From Streptomyces rapamycinicus NRRL 5491 (GTDB lineage: Bacteria; Actinomycetota; Actinomycetes; Streptomycetales; Streptomycetaceae), in NCBI RefSeq assembly GCF_024298965.1, contig NZ_CP085193.1:10230001-10294000 (forward strand): DNA of 64,000 nt, written 5' to 3'. Of the stretch, positions 30,710 through 38,457 are shown piece by piece (position 1 is the stretch's first letter; every line of letters begins with the position of its first letter). The notes under the pieces are model-generated. The model was not told the DNA's origin. It worked only from the letters and a program-made list of their open reading frames with translations, and made no database searches. Made by a program: the position numbers and the translations under genes.

Positions 30710-31623
30710 GAGCCCGTCTCCTTCTCCGTGTGGTATTCGCGGGCATCCCGGGTCAGGTCCATGAAGGCCCGCTCCAGCGACGGCTGCCGGGGCGTCAGCT
30801 CGTGCAGCTCCACTCCGCCGGCCGCGGCCAGTGCGCCGATCCCGGCCGCGTCCAGCCCGGTCACCACCAGGCCGTCCGCGCCGTCCGCGCGCACCTCGGC
30901 CGCCGGTGCCAGCATCCGGCGCAGCGATTCCGGCCGCGGGCCGCGCACCAGGACCTCACGGGTGGAGTGCGCGTCGATGAACGCCGCCATGGCGGTGTCC
31001 GCGATCAGCCGTCCGCGGCCGATGACGATGAGGTGGTCGGCGGTGAGTTCCATCTCGCTCATCAGATGGCTGGACATCAGCACCGCGCGCCCCTCGGCGG
31101 CCATCCGCCGCATCAGCCCGCGGATCCAGACGATCCCCTCCGGGTCGAGCCCGTTGAGCGGCTCGTCGAAAACGAGTACCGGGGGATCGCCCAGCAGCGC
31201 CGCCGCGATGCCGAGCCGCTGCCGCATGCCGAGCGAGAACGTCCCGGCCCTGCGGCGGGCCACGCTCTCGAGACCCACCTCAGCCAGGACCTCCGCCACT
31301 CGGCCACCGGGGATGCCGTTGCAGGCCGCGAGAGCCAGCAGATGGTGGCGGGCCGTCCGGCCGGGCAGCACCGCGCCCGCGTCCAGCAGCGCGCCGACGG
31401 CTCTCAGCGGTGCCGGTTGCGCGGAGTACGGGCGCCCGCCCACGGTGGCGGTCCCCGAACTGGCGGCGTCCAGGCCCAGGATCATCCGGAGCGTGGTCGA
31501 CTTGCCCGCGCCGTTGGGACCGAGGAAGCCGGTCACTTCCCCCGGGCGGACGGCGAACGACAGGTCGTCGACGGCCACCACCCTGCCGTAGCGCTTGGTC
31601 AGTCCGCGTACTTCGATCATCAT
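30706..31623 (-). CDS. ABC transporter ATP-binding protein (drug-exporter type)
   Basis: 305 aa. Walker A GFLGPNGAGKST (about 34-45), signature FSLGMRQRLGIA (about 133-144), Walker B PPVLVFDEPLNGLDPEG (about 150-166) and the switch His in MSSHLMSEME. A C-terminal domain of about 90 residues follows, as in DrrA/CcmA-like exporters. Start ATG 31623 overlaps the MFS stop by 4 nt. Energises the downstream permease. Confidence 0.93.
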   Translation of the reverse strand: MMIEVRGLTKRYGRVVAVDDLSFAVRPGEVTGFLGPNGAGKSTTLRMILGLDAASSGTATVGGRPYSAQPAPLRAVGALLDAGAVLPGRTARHHLLALAACNGIPGGRVAEVLAEVGLESVARRRAGTFSLGMRQRLGIAAALLGDPPVLVFDEPLNGLDPEGIVWIRGLMRRMAAEGRAVLMSSHLMSEMELTADHLIVIGRGRLIADTAMAAFIDAHSTREVLVRGPRPESLRRMLAPAAEVRADGADGLVVTGLDAAGIGALAAAGGVELHELTPRQPSLERAFMDLTRDAREYHTEKETGS

Positions 31624-33131
31624 GACTCCAGAGCCGAGGTGCGTGCCCGGTGCCGTCGCGTGCGCAGGAGGAGGACGGCGACCACGGCGGCGGCGAGGAA
31701 GGCGCTGGTGGCCATGGCGATGTAACTGTGCACGCCCAGCGCCGAGTTCACCGTCTCCCCGTCCACGACCGTGTTGGTGGACTTGAGTACGGCCGAACCC
31801 ACGAACTTCAGGATCACCGCCCCGGTCGCCACCATCACCATGACCATGCTGGACACCACGCCCTGCCGTTCCGGGGGTGCGAGCGTCGCCGCCATGTTGA
31901 AGCCGGATGTCACGAGCGTTCCCGCGGTGAGGCTCAGCAGGAAGGAGCAGACGACCGCGAGCGGGAGCACGGAGTCCCCGAGGAACATCCCGACGGTTCC
32001 CACCGTTCCGATCGCCACTCCACCCGCCAGCGCCACGGCCGGTCCGACGCGGGTGCTGAGCACCCCCGCCAGGGTGCCGCCGAACACGATGCCGATCGCC
32101 GGTACGCCGTACAGCAGGCCCAGCGCTCCCGGGGCGGCGAGTCCGTACCCGAGGTCCTGATCCGCCGAGACCTTGGCGATCAGGCCGAAGAGCGTGAGCA
32201 TGCTCTGGTACGCGCCGGTTCCGAAGACGACCACGAGCAGCGTGAGCACCAGTGGCCTGCCGAGGTTTCTGATGTCGATCACGGGCTCGGGAATCCGGCT
32301 CGCCACCAGGAACCACCGGGCCAGTGCCGCGGCGCCACCGACGAGCAGGGCCAGCGGGCCCACGGTGAACCAGCCGAACTCCGACCCGAGGCTCACATAG
32401 CTGAGCACCGCCGCCAGCCCGCCACCGAGGAGGACGGCCCCGGCGATGTCGACCTTGCCCGGCGTCCTGACCGTGGACTGGGGAACGAGGCGGTGCACCA
32501 GGACCGCCGCGATGGCCGCGAAGATCGCCGACGCCACGAACACACTCCGCCAGCCGAACTCCGCGGCCGTGAACTCGAAGAGGGCGGGCATGACGATGCT
32601 GAGGAGCGCGGAGCCGGAGGTCACGACGCCCGTGACGACCATCGCCATGTCCGGTGCGCACATGTCACGGATGAGGGCGACCGTGAGGAACACGGCTCCC
32701 ACGGCCGCTCCCTGGAGCAGGCGGCCGAAGATGAACACCCAGAGATTGGGGGCGACGAGACACACCAGGGCGCCCGCCAGGGCGGTGATCAACGTCGCCA
32801 CCAGCACCCTGCGCTTGCCGTGGATATCGGCGCTCTTCCCGAGCAGCGGCGCCCACATCGCTCCCGCCAGCAGCGAACTGGCGTCGATCCACGCCGACTG
32901 ATCGGTACCGAAGTGGTCGAGCATCTCGGGAAGGACGAGGAGCGGTGCGGTGACGACGGTGTCCACCATGGTGTTCACCAGAATCAGGATGGCCACCTGG
33001 CCGATGAGCCGCCTGTTCCACCTCGTGTGCTGTTCGCCGCCGAGCGGTCCCGCGCCGGTATCGGTGCCGGTGCCCGCGCTCGTGCTGGTGGCGGCGCTCG
33101 TGGGGGCGCTGCCAATGCTGCCGTTGGGCAT
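31620..33131 (-). CDS. MFS transporter, DHA2-like
   Basis: 503 aa from ATG 33131 behind GGAAG. A Ser/Thr/Gly-rich cytoplasmic N-tail (about 1-45) is followed by about 13-14 membrane helices. LLGKSADIHGKRRVLVA is the loop 2-3 motif and the helix-5 region holds TLVTSGF-like glycines. Likely drug:H+ antiporter. First gene of an operon of five overlapping or closely spaced genes: MFS, ABC ATPase, ABC permease, response regulator, histidine kinase. That order suggests a sensed, two-pump resistance module. Confidence 0.88.
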   Translation of the reverse strand: MPNGSIGSAPTSAATSTSAGTGTDTGAGPLGGEQHTRWNRRLIGQVAILILVNTMVDTVVTAPLLVLPEMLDHFGTDQSAWIDASSLLAGAMWAPLLGKSADIHGKRRVLVATLITALAGALVCLVAPNLWVFIFGRLLQGAAVGAVFLTVALIRDMCAPDMAMVVTGVVTSGSALLSIVMPALFEFTAAEFGWRSVFVASAIFAAIAAVLVHRLVPQSTVRTPGKVDIAGAVLLGGGLAAVLSYVSLGSEFGWFTVGPLALLVGGAAALARWFLVASRIPEPVIDIRNLGRPLVLTLLVVVFGTGAYQSMLTLFGLIAKVSADQDLGYGLAAPGALGLLYGVPAIGIVFGGTLAGVLSTRVGPAVALAGGVAIGTVGTVGMFLGDSVLPLAVVCSFLLSLTAGTLVTSGFNMAATLAPPERQGVVSSMVMVMVATGAVILKFVGSAVLKSTNTVVDGETVNSALGVHSYIAMATSAFLAAAVVAVLLLRTRRHRARTSALES

Positions 33132-33340
33132 GAAGCGCTCTTCCTTCCGTCCCTCTGGACCTGGTTGCGGTCGCCCGACGTCGTCGTGGCGCGTCGCATC
33201 ACAGTGATCCGCCGTTCTGGGACAGCTCTGCACGAGTCTGGGCGTGTGATGTGAACCGGAAGCCGGGCCAGGAGGAAACCGGCAGGTCGCGGCAGCCGAC
33301 CGGCCGGTGATTCACAGAAACTCACAGAATCGGTCGACGG

Positions 33341-34864
33341 TCAGCCCTGGCCCGGTTCGGGCAGGCCCGGACCGGCGCAGTGCACATCGGCCGCCGGAAC
33401 GGTCCCGTCGACCAGGTACGCGGCGGCGGCACCGTCCACGCAGGGGTTGCCCCGGCTGGCGAACACCCCGTGGGAGTAGTCCTGGTGGAGCGTCACCAGC
33501 CGCGAACCGGGCAGCCGGTGCCGGAGCCGGCGCGCGCCCTCGATGGGGGTGACGGGGTCGTGGTCGGAGGCGATCAGCAGGACGGGCGGGGCGCCGGGGC
33601 TGCCGAGCCGGGTGCGGTGGGCGGGCCGGTGGTGCCAGTAGGCGCAGGCGGACGCCTCGATACCGGTGAGGACCGGCCGCGGATCCAGCCGCCGTGTCCG
33701 GCGGATGTCGGCGGCCACCCGGCGGGGCGTGGGGGCGTGGCCGTCGGCGCACTTCACGATCCGGTTGGCGGCCTCGTAGTTGCGTGACTCCGGGCCGTCG
33801 AAGGGCTCGTCGGGGCGGAGGGCGCGGGTGTCGCCGTCGCGCAGGGAGGCGCGGAGGCCGTCGGCGAGGCCCGTCCAGCGTTCGGTGCGGCCGAGCGCGC
33901 GGTAGACGGCGCGGTCGAACCCGGCCGCGCCGAACCCGTCCACGGGATGGGCGGCTAGCCCCGCCCGCACCCGCAGATACGCCTCGCGCACCGCCTCGGG
34001 GCCGCCGCCGAGCCCGAACCGTCCCGCGTGCCGCGCCACCCAGCGGAAGAACACCTGGCGCTGGCGCAGCAGGGCCCGGGTCTGCCGCAGGTCGAAGTCG
34101 TACCACTCCCACGGGCCGACGACGCTGTCGAGCACCATGCGGGACACCCGGCGGGGGAAGTGGGCGGCGTAGGCGGCGCCGAGGTAACTGCCGTAGGAGA
34201 CACCGAGGAAGCCGGTGCGCCGCTCGCCGAGGGCCGCCCGAATGGCGTCCATGTCGTGGGCGGTCTGCTCCGTCGACAGATACGGCAGGGCGTCGGCCGC
34301 CCCCGCCGCGCAGTCGTCCGCCATGTGCCGCAGGGAGTCGAGGTGTGCGCGCTCCGCCCCGGGGCCGACCGGTACGGGATCGGCGCCCGGGGTGTCGAAG
34401 AGGCCGCCCATGCGGCCGCAGTCGGCGGGTGCGCTGTGGCCGACACCGCGCGGGTCGAAGCCGATGATGTCGTACGAACGCCGGACGCCCTCGGGGAGTT
34501 TGGCGCGCTTGGTGACGCCGTACGGCAGCCCCGATCCGCCGGGCCCGCCCGGGTTCACCAGGAGGATGCCGCGCCGCTCGGCGGGGGCCCCGGAGGCCCG
34601 TACCCGGGAGACGGCGATCCGGATGCGCTTGCCGTCCGGGTGGCTCCAGTCCAGCGGGACGGCGAGCGTGGCGCACTCGACGTGTTCCGGCGCGGGCGGG
34701 TCCGGTACGGAGTCCGGGCAGGCGCCGAAGCGAAGGGCCGGGGCCGGGGTCGGGCTCGGGTTCGGGGGAGCGGCGTGGGCGGGGGCGGGCGCGCCGGTGA
34801 GGAGGGTGGCGGCGCACGCCGTCAGGGCGCATGCCACCGAGGCGCGCCGTTGGGGGGAGGTCAT
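33341..34864 (-). CDS. Secreted alpha/beta hydrolase, tripeptidyl aminopeptidase (TAP) type
   Basis: 507 aa from ATG 34864. A Sec signal peptide (about 1-34: basic start, ACALTACAATLLTG, ending AHAAP) precedes the catalytic domain. Oxyanion motif LLVNPGGPGGSG (about 93-104), nucleophile elbow GVSYGSYLG, Asp region IASDHDPVTP and the catalytic His near HQDYSHGVFASRGNPC. These match the SlpD/SlpE and S. lividans Tap proteins, mycelium-associated exported peptidases. A Zur-like box lies 34 nt upstream, so the gene may share metal control with the divergent ATP-grasp cluster. Confidence 0.88.
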   Translation of the reverse strand: MTSPQRRASVACALTACAATLLTGAPAPAHAAPPNPSPTPAPALRFGACPDSVPDPPAPEHVECATLAVPLDWSHPDGKRIRIAVSRVRASGAPAERRGILLVNPGGPGGSGLPYGVTKRAKLPEGVRRSYDIIGFDPRGVGHSAPADCGRMGGLFDTPGADPVPVGPGAERAHLDSLRHMADDCAAGAADALPYLSTEQTAHDMDAIRAALGERRTGFLGVSYGSYLGAAYAAHFPRRVSRMVLDSVVGPWEWYDFDLRQTRALLRQRQVFFRWVARHAGRFGLGGGPEAVREAYLRVRAGLAAHPVDGFGAAGFDRAVYRALGRTERWTGLADGLRASLRDGDTRALRPDEPFDGPESRNYEAANRIVKCADGHAPTPRRVAADIRRTRRLDPRPVLTGIEASACAYWHHRPAHRTRLGSPGAPPVLLIASDHDPVTPIEGARRLRHRLPGSRLVTLHQDYSHGVFASRGNPCVDGAAAAYLVDGTVPAADVHCAGPGLPEPGQG

Positions 34865-34897
34865 GTGTCTCGCTCTCCTCGGACCATCAGATGACAA

Positions 34898-34912
34898 TGA
34901 AAACGATTATCG
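34898..34912. promoter_or_regulatory. Zur-like metal regulator box
   Basis: TGAAAACGATTATCG matches 12 of 15 positions of the Streptomyces Zur consensus TGAAAATGATTTTCA as I recall it, inside the AT-rich stretch 34891-34917. It lies in the divergent promoter between the exported peptidase and the ATP-grasp gene. A Fur-type site is the alternative reading. Confidence 0.5.
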
Positions 34913-35033
34913 ATTAGTGCGCGGTGGGCGGTCAAGGCGGGGACACCCGGCGGCGCCCTGTGCCCCGGCCTGCCCTGACCGCCAGCCCGACGACGAGGGT
35001 TTACCCCCAACCTGCCTACGATGAAGGAGAGTT

Positions 35034-36290
35034 GTGGCCCACCTGCTGATGGTCGAAAGCTGGGTCGGATCGATGAGCAGGCTGCTGCCACGGGCGATCC
35101 GCGAGGGTGGGCACGAGTTCACCTTCCTCACCCGCGACCTGCATCACTATCTGCGTTCGGCGCCCGAGGGCACCGCGCATCCGCTGCTCGCGGCCCGTCA
35201 TGTGCTGACCGCCGACACCAACGACGCCGACTCCCTGCTGCCGGTGGTGGAAGGGCTCCACGGCACACTGCGCTTCGACGGCGTCATCACCTCCTGCGAC
35301 TACTACCTGCCGACGGCCGCGCGTGTCGCCGGCCGGCTGGGGCTGCCCGGACCCTCCGCCGAAGCCGTGGAGAACGCCTGCCGCAAGGACGCCACCCGGC
35401 GCGCGCTCGAAGCCGCCGGGGTGGCCGGGCCGCGCTACGCGGTCTGCGCCGACTGGGCGCACACCGCCGGGGCGGCCCGCGACATCGGCTATCCGCTGGT
35501 GGTCAAGCCCGTGGACCTGTGCGCGGGGATGTACGTACGGCGGGTCGAGGACGAACGCGAACTGCTGGACGCCTACCGGGCGCTCGCCGACTTCCCCGTC
35601 AACGCCCGTGGCCAGCTCCGTTCCCCCACCGTGCTGCTCGAAGAGCTCCTCGACGGGCCGGAGGTCAGCGTCGAGACGGTGTCCTTCGGCGGTGCGGCCG
35701 AGGTGGTCGGGGTGACGGACAAGAGCGTCGGCGGGGCGCCCGCGTTCATCGAGACCGGGCACATGTTCCCGGCCGCGCTCGCCCCGGAGGACACCGAGGC
35801 GGCGTGCCGGACCGCGCTGCTCGCGCTGAAGGGGCTCGGCCTGGACGGTGTCGTGGCCCATACCGAGATCAAGCTGACCACCGCCGGGCCACGGGTGGTG
35901 GAGGTCAACCCCCGCCCCGCGGGCAACCGCATCACCGAACTGGTCCGCCATGTCACCGGGATCGACCTCGCGGCCGCCTGCGTGGACGTGGCGCTCGGGC
36001 AGCGGCCCGATCTGCGGCGGCGGGACACCGGGCTGCGCAGCGCCGCCATCGGCTTCCTGATACCGGACACCGCCGGAACACTGGTGTCGATCGAGGGCGG
36101 CGACGCGATGTGGGAGCAGCCGGACGTCCTCGAGGTGCGGTTCGCCGAGCCCGGCGAGCAGGTCACGGCGGCCGGCAGCAACAACGAATACCTCGGCCAT
36201 GTCATGGCGGCCGACGCGGCCGGGGCCGGGGCCCGCGCCCGCGTCGAGACCCTGCTGGCCGGGGTGCGCCCGCGGGTGGTGGCCGCATGA
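35034..36290 (+). CDS. ATP-grasp ligase
   Basis: 418 aa from GTG 35034 with GAAGGAGAG just before it. ATP-grasp fold: VVKPVDLCAGMYV (about 160-172), LLEELLDGPEVSVETV (about 203-218), and the metal-binding end VEVNPRPAGNRI (about 290-301). The family forms amide or related bonds by acyl-phosphate activation (amino-acid ligases, BacD-like). The stop overlaps the next start by 4 nt. First gene of a run with a DUF364-like protein, a PLP synthase and a peptide/nickel-type ABC transporter, which suggests it joins amino acids in making a small metallophore-like molecule (inference). Confidence 0.85.
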   Translation: MAHLLMVESWVGSMSRLLPRAIREGGHEFTFLTRDLHHYLRSAPEGTAHPLLAARHVLTADTNDADSLLPVVEGLHGTLRFDGVITSCDYYLPTAARVAGRLGLPGPSAEAVENACRKDATRRALEAAGVAGPRYAVCADWAHTAGAARDIGYPLVVKPVDLCAGMYVRRVEDERELLDAYRALADFPVNARGQLRSPTVLLEELLDGPEVSVETVSFGGAAEVVGVTDKSVGGAPAFIETGHMFPAALAPEDTEAACRTALLALKGLGLDGVVAHTEIKLTTAGPRVVEVNPRPAGNRITELVRHVTGIDLAAACVDVALGQRPDLRRRDTGLRSAAIGFLIPDTAGTLVSIEGGDAMWEQPDVLEVRFAEPGEQVTAAGSNNEYLGHVMAADAAGAGARARVETLLAGVRPRVVAA

Positions 36291-37111
36291 CGACGCGCAC
36301 CGGACGAGCCACCTCCTTCGAGGAGTTGCGCGGCCGGGTGCTGGCCGGGGCCCTCGGGCCCGATCCGCGCACCCTGCGGATCGCCGCGGCCTTCACCACC
36401 CGCCAGGCCGTACGCCACGCCGGGCGCGGCGGCGGCTACCGCAACGAGGTGCTCAGCCTGCGGCTGGCCGAGGCCGTCGGCTCGTGCGCCGTCGAGCCCG
36501 GCGCGCTGCCCGACGGCGCGATCGACGACTGCGTCGGCGCGGACGTGGCGGGGTTGCTGCGCCATGACCTGACGCCGGTCCGGGTCGCCGCCCTCGACGC
36601 GTATCTGACGCATGCGATGCCACACACCTCCCACCACGGGGCACGGCCGGTGGCCCTCGCGGCGGGCGACTCCCTCCAGAAGTCCCGTGCGCGCGCCGCG
36701 TCCGTCGCCGGGCTGCTGGACCTGGCGCCGGGCCGGACCGTCCTCGTCGTGGGAGTGGTCAACTCCCTTCTGGAAGCGCTGCGTTCGCGCGGACTGCGCT
36801 ATGTGCCGTGCGACCTCAAGGGCGGCGCCACGGAGTGGGACGAGCCGATCGCCACCGACGCGCTCGCGCGGCTGGCGGACTGCGACGCCGTGCTCGCCTC
36901 CGGTATGACGCTCGGCAACGGCACCTTCGAGCCGCTGCGCGAGCACGCCCTGCGCCACGGCAGGCAACTGGTGATGTTCGCCCAGACCGGGAGCGCGATC
37001 CTGCCGCGGCTGATCGGCGCCGGGGTCACCGCGGTGTGCGCCGAGCCCTACCCGTTCTTCTGGCTCGACGGCGGCCCCGGGACCATCCACTGTTACGGGG
37101 GCGCCCCATGA
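36287..37111 (+). CDS. DUF364 (putative heavy-metal chelation) Rossmann-like protein
   Basis: 274 aa. The second half carries VLVVGVVNSLLEAL (Rossmann-type strand-loop), CDAVLASGMTLGNGTFEPLL-like text and FAQTGSAILPRLIGAGVTAV, matching the DUF364 layout ('ATGSTLVNGT ... GPS.P..P.LF..G'). The N-terminal half resembles the companion DUF4213. The biochemical role is not established; the Pfam name 'putative heavy-metal chelation' reflects structural inference. Start overlaps the ATP-grasp stop (ATGA) and its stop overlaps the PLP gene start (ATGA), so the three are translated together. Confidence 0.72.
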   Translation: MTTRTGRATSFEELRGRVLAGALGPDPRTLRIAAAFTTRQAVRHAGRGGGYRNEVLSLRLAEAVGSCAVEPGALPDGAIDDCVGADVAGLLRHDLTPVRVAALDAYLTHAMPHTSHHGARPVALAAGDSLQKSRARAASVAGLLDLAPGRTVLVVGVVNSLLEALRSRGLRYVPCDLKGGATEWDEPIATDALARLADCDAVLASGMTLGNGTFEPLREHALRHGRQLVMFAQTGSAILPRLIGAGVTAVCAEPYPFFWLDGGPGTIHCYGGAP

Positions 37112-38457
37112 CCCCGGCCCTCCACCGCGCCCCCGCGGGCGGCGACCTCCTCGCCCTGCTCGGCCGTACCCCGCTCGCCCGGATCACCACCGACCTGCCC
37201 TGCCCCCACCCCGGCTTCTGGGCCAAACTCGAAGGGCTCGGCGCCGGCGGGATGAAGGCCCGCGCCGCCGTGTCCATGGTGCTCGGCGCCCGGGAACGCG
37301 GCGAACTGCGCCCCGGCGCCCCGGTGGTGGAATCCACCTCCGGCACCCTCGGCATCGGCCTCGCCTTCGCGGGCCAGGCGCTGGGCCACCCCATCGTGCT
37401 GGTCTGCGACACCGAGCTGGAACCGTCGATGCGGCGGTTGCTGCGCACCTACGGCGTCCGCCTGGAGCTCGTGGACCGCCCGGCGGCCGAGGGCGGTTGG
37501 CAGGCGGCCCGCCTGGCGCGGCTGCGCGAGATGCTGGCACTGCTGCCGGACGCCTACTGGCCCGATCAGTACAACAACCCCGACAACACCACCGGTTACG
37601 CCTCACTCGCCGCCGAACTGACCACCCAGCTCGACCATCTCGACATCCTGGTGTGCAGCGTCGGCACCGGTGGCCACAGCGCCGGCCTCATCCGGCCGCT
37701 GCGCGAGCACTGGCCAGGGCTGCGGCTCATCGGGGTCGACGCCACCGGGTCCACCATCTTCGGCCAGCCCGCGCGGCCCCGGCACGCGTATCTGGTGGCG
37801 CTGCCGATCGGGCTCACCGCCGCGCTCACCCACCGGGGCTGGCTGGAGGAACTGCTCATCCGCCCCCTGGACATCCTGCTCGCCGTGCCGTCGCTGCTGC
37901 TGATCCTGCTGGTCGCCACCGTCTTCACCCCGGGCACGGCGGGTCTGGCGCTGCTGGTGGCGCTCGCCAACATCCCGGACGCCGCCCGGCTGGTGCGCGC
38001 CGCGGCCGCCGAGGCCGCCTCGCGCCCGGCGGTCGAGGCGATGCGGCTGCAGGGCGAGACCTGGTGGCGGATGGGGGTCGGCTACGTCGGACGGTCCATG
38101 CTGCGCACCCTGGCCGCCGACGCCGGAATCCGGCTCACCGGTGTGCTCTACCTGGTGGCCACCGCGGCCTTTCTGGGCGTCGGCGTGGCGCCGGACGCCG
38201 CGGACTGGGCGGTGATGGTGGACCGCAACCGCACCGGGCTGTTCGTCCAGCCCTGGGCGGTCGTCGTGCCCGCGCTGCTGATCGTCGCGCTGACCACGGG
38301 CAGCAATCTGCTGTTCGACGCGGCGCTGGAGGACGGCGGGCGCACGGAGAAGAAGAACGGGCGCACCGAGAGGAAGAACGGGCGCACCGAGAGGAAGAAC
38401 GGGCGCACCGAGAGGAAGAACGGGCGTACCGAGAGGGAGAAGGGGAAGCGGACGTGA
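37108..38457 (+). CDS. Chimera: SbnA/cysteine-synthase-like PLP enzyme fused to end of DppC/NikC-type permease
   Basis: 449 aa. Residues 1 to about 224 are a fold-type II PLP enzyme: GGMKARAAVSM with predicted PLP-Lys50, STSGTLGIGLAFAG substrate loop, GTGGHSAG phosphate loop (about 187-194), IGVDATGSTIFGQP. From about 227 on, it is the membrane C-terminal two-thirds of an oligopeptide/nickel ABC permease: LLIRPLDILLAVPSLLLILL, the EAA-like AAAEAASRPAVEAMRLQG, then three helices. The PLP C-terminal ~90 residues and the permease N-terminus are missing. An in-frame deletion at about 37770-37795 is the best explanation; probably neither half works normally. The tail is five 7-residue repeats (GRTERKN). 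Confidence 0.82.
   Translation: MTPALHRAPAGGDLLALLGRTPLARITTDLPCPHPGFWAKLEGLGAGGMKARAAVSMVLGARERGELRPGAPVVESTSGTLGIGLAFAGQALGHPIVLVCDTELEPSMRRLLRTYGVRLELVDRPAAEGGWQAARLARLREMLALLPDAYWPDQYNNPDNTTGYASLAAELTTQLDHLDILVCSVGTGGHSAGLIRPLREHWPGLRLIGVDATGSTIFGQPARPRHAYLVALPIGLTAALTHRGWLEELLIRPLDILLAVPSLLLILLVATVFTPGTAGLALLVALANIPDAARLVRAAAAEAASRPAVEAMRLQGETWWRMGVGYVGRSMLRTLAADAGIRLTGVLYLVATAAFLGVGVAPDAADWAVMVDRNRTGLFVQPWAVVVPALLIVALTTGSNLLFDAALEDGGRTEKKNGRTERKNGRTERKNGRTERKNGRTEREKGKRT
38338..38442. repeat. Five 21-bp tandem repeats at the 3' end of the chimera
   Basis: Units start at 38338, 38359, 38380, 38401 and 38422. The middle three are identical (gggcgcaccgagaggaagaa + c) and the outer two have a few changes. 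They encode GRTERKN repeats, a charged, hydrophilic tail after the last membrane helix, just before the overlapping ABC ATPase start. Confidence 0.95.

Noticed and set aside
33132..33340. Extra small genes in the gap between the MFS operon and the TAP peptidase
   Set aside because: Short frames lack ribosome sites and codon bias; the gap probably holds only the MFS operon promoter and the end of the peptidase transcript.
38338..38442. CRISPR array
   Set aside because: Direct 21-bp units without spacers, coding in frame; no cas genes.
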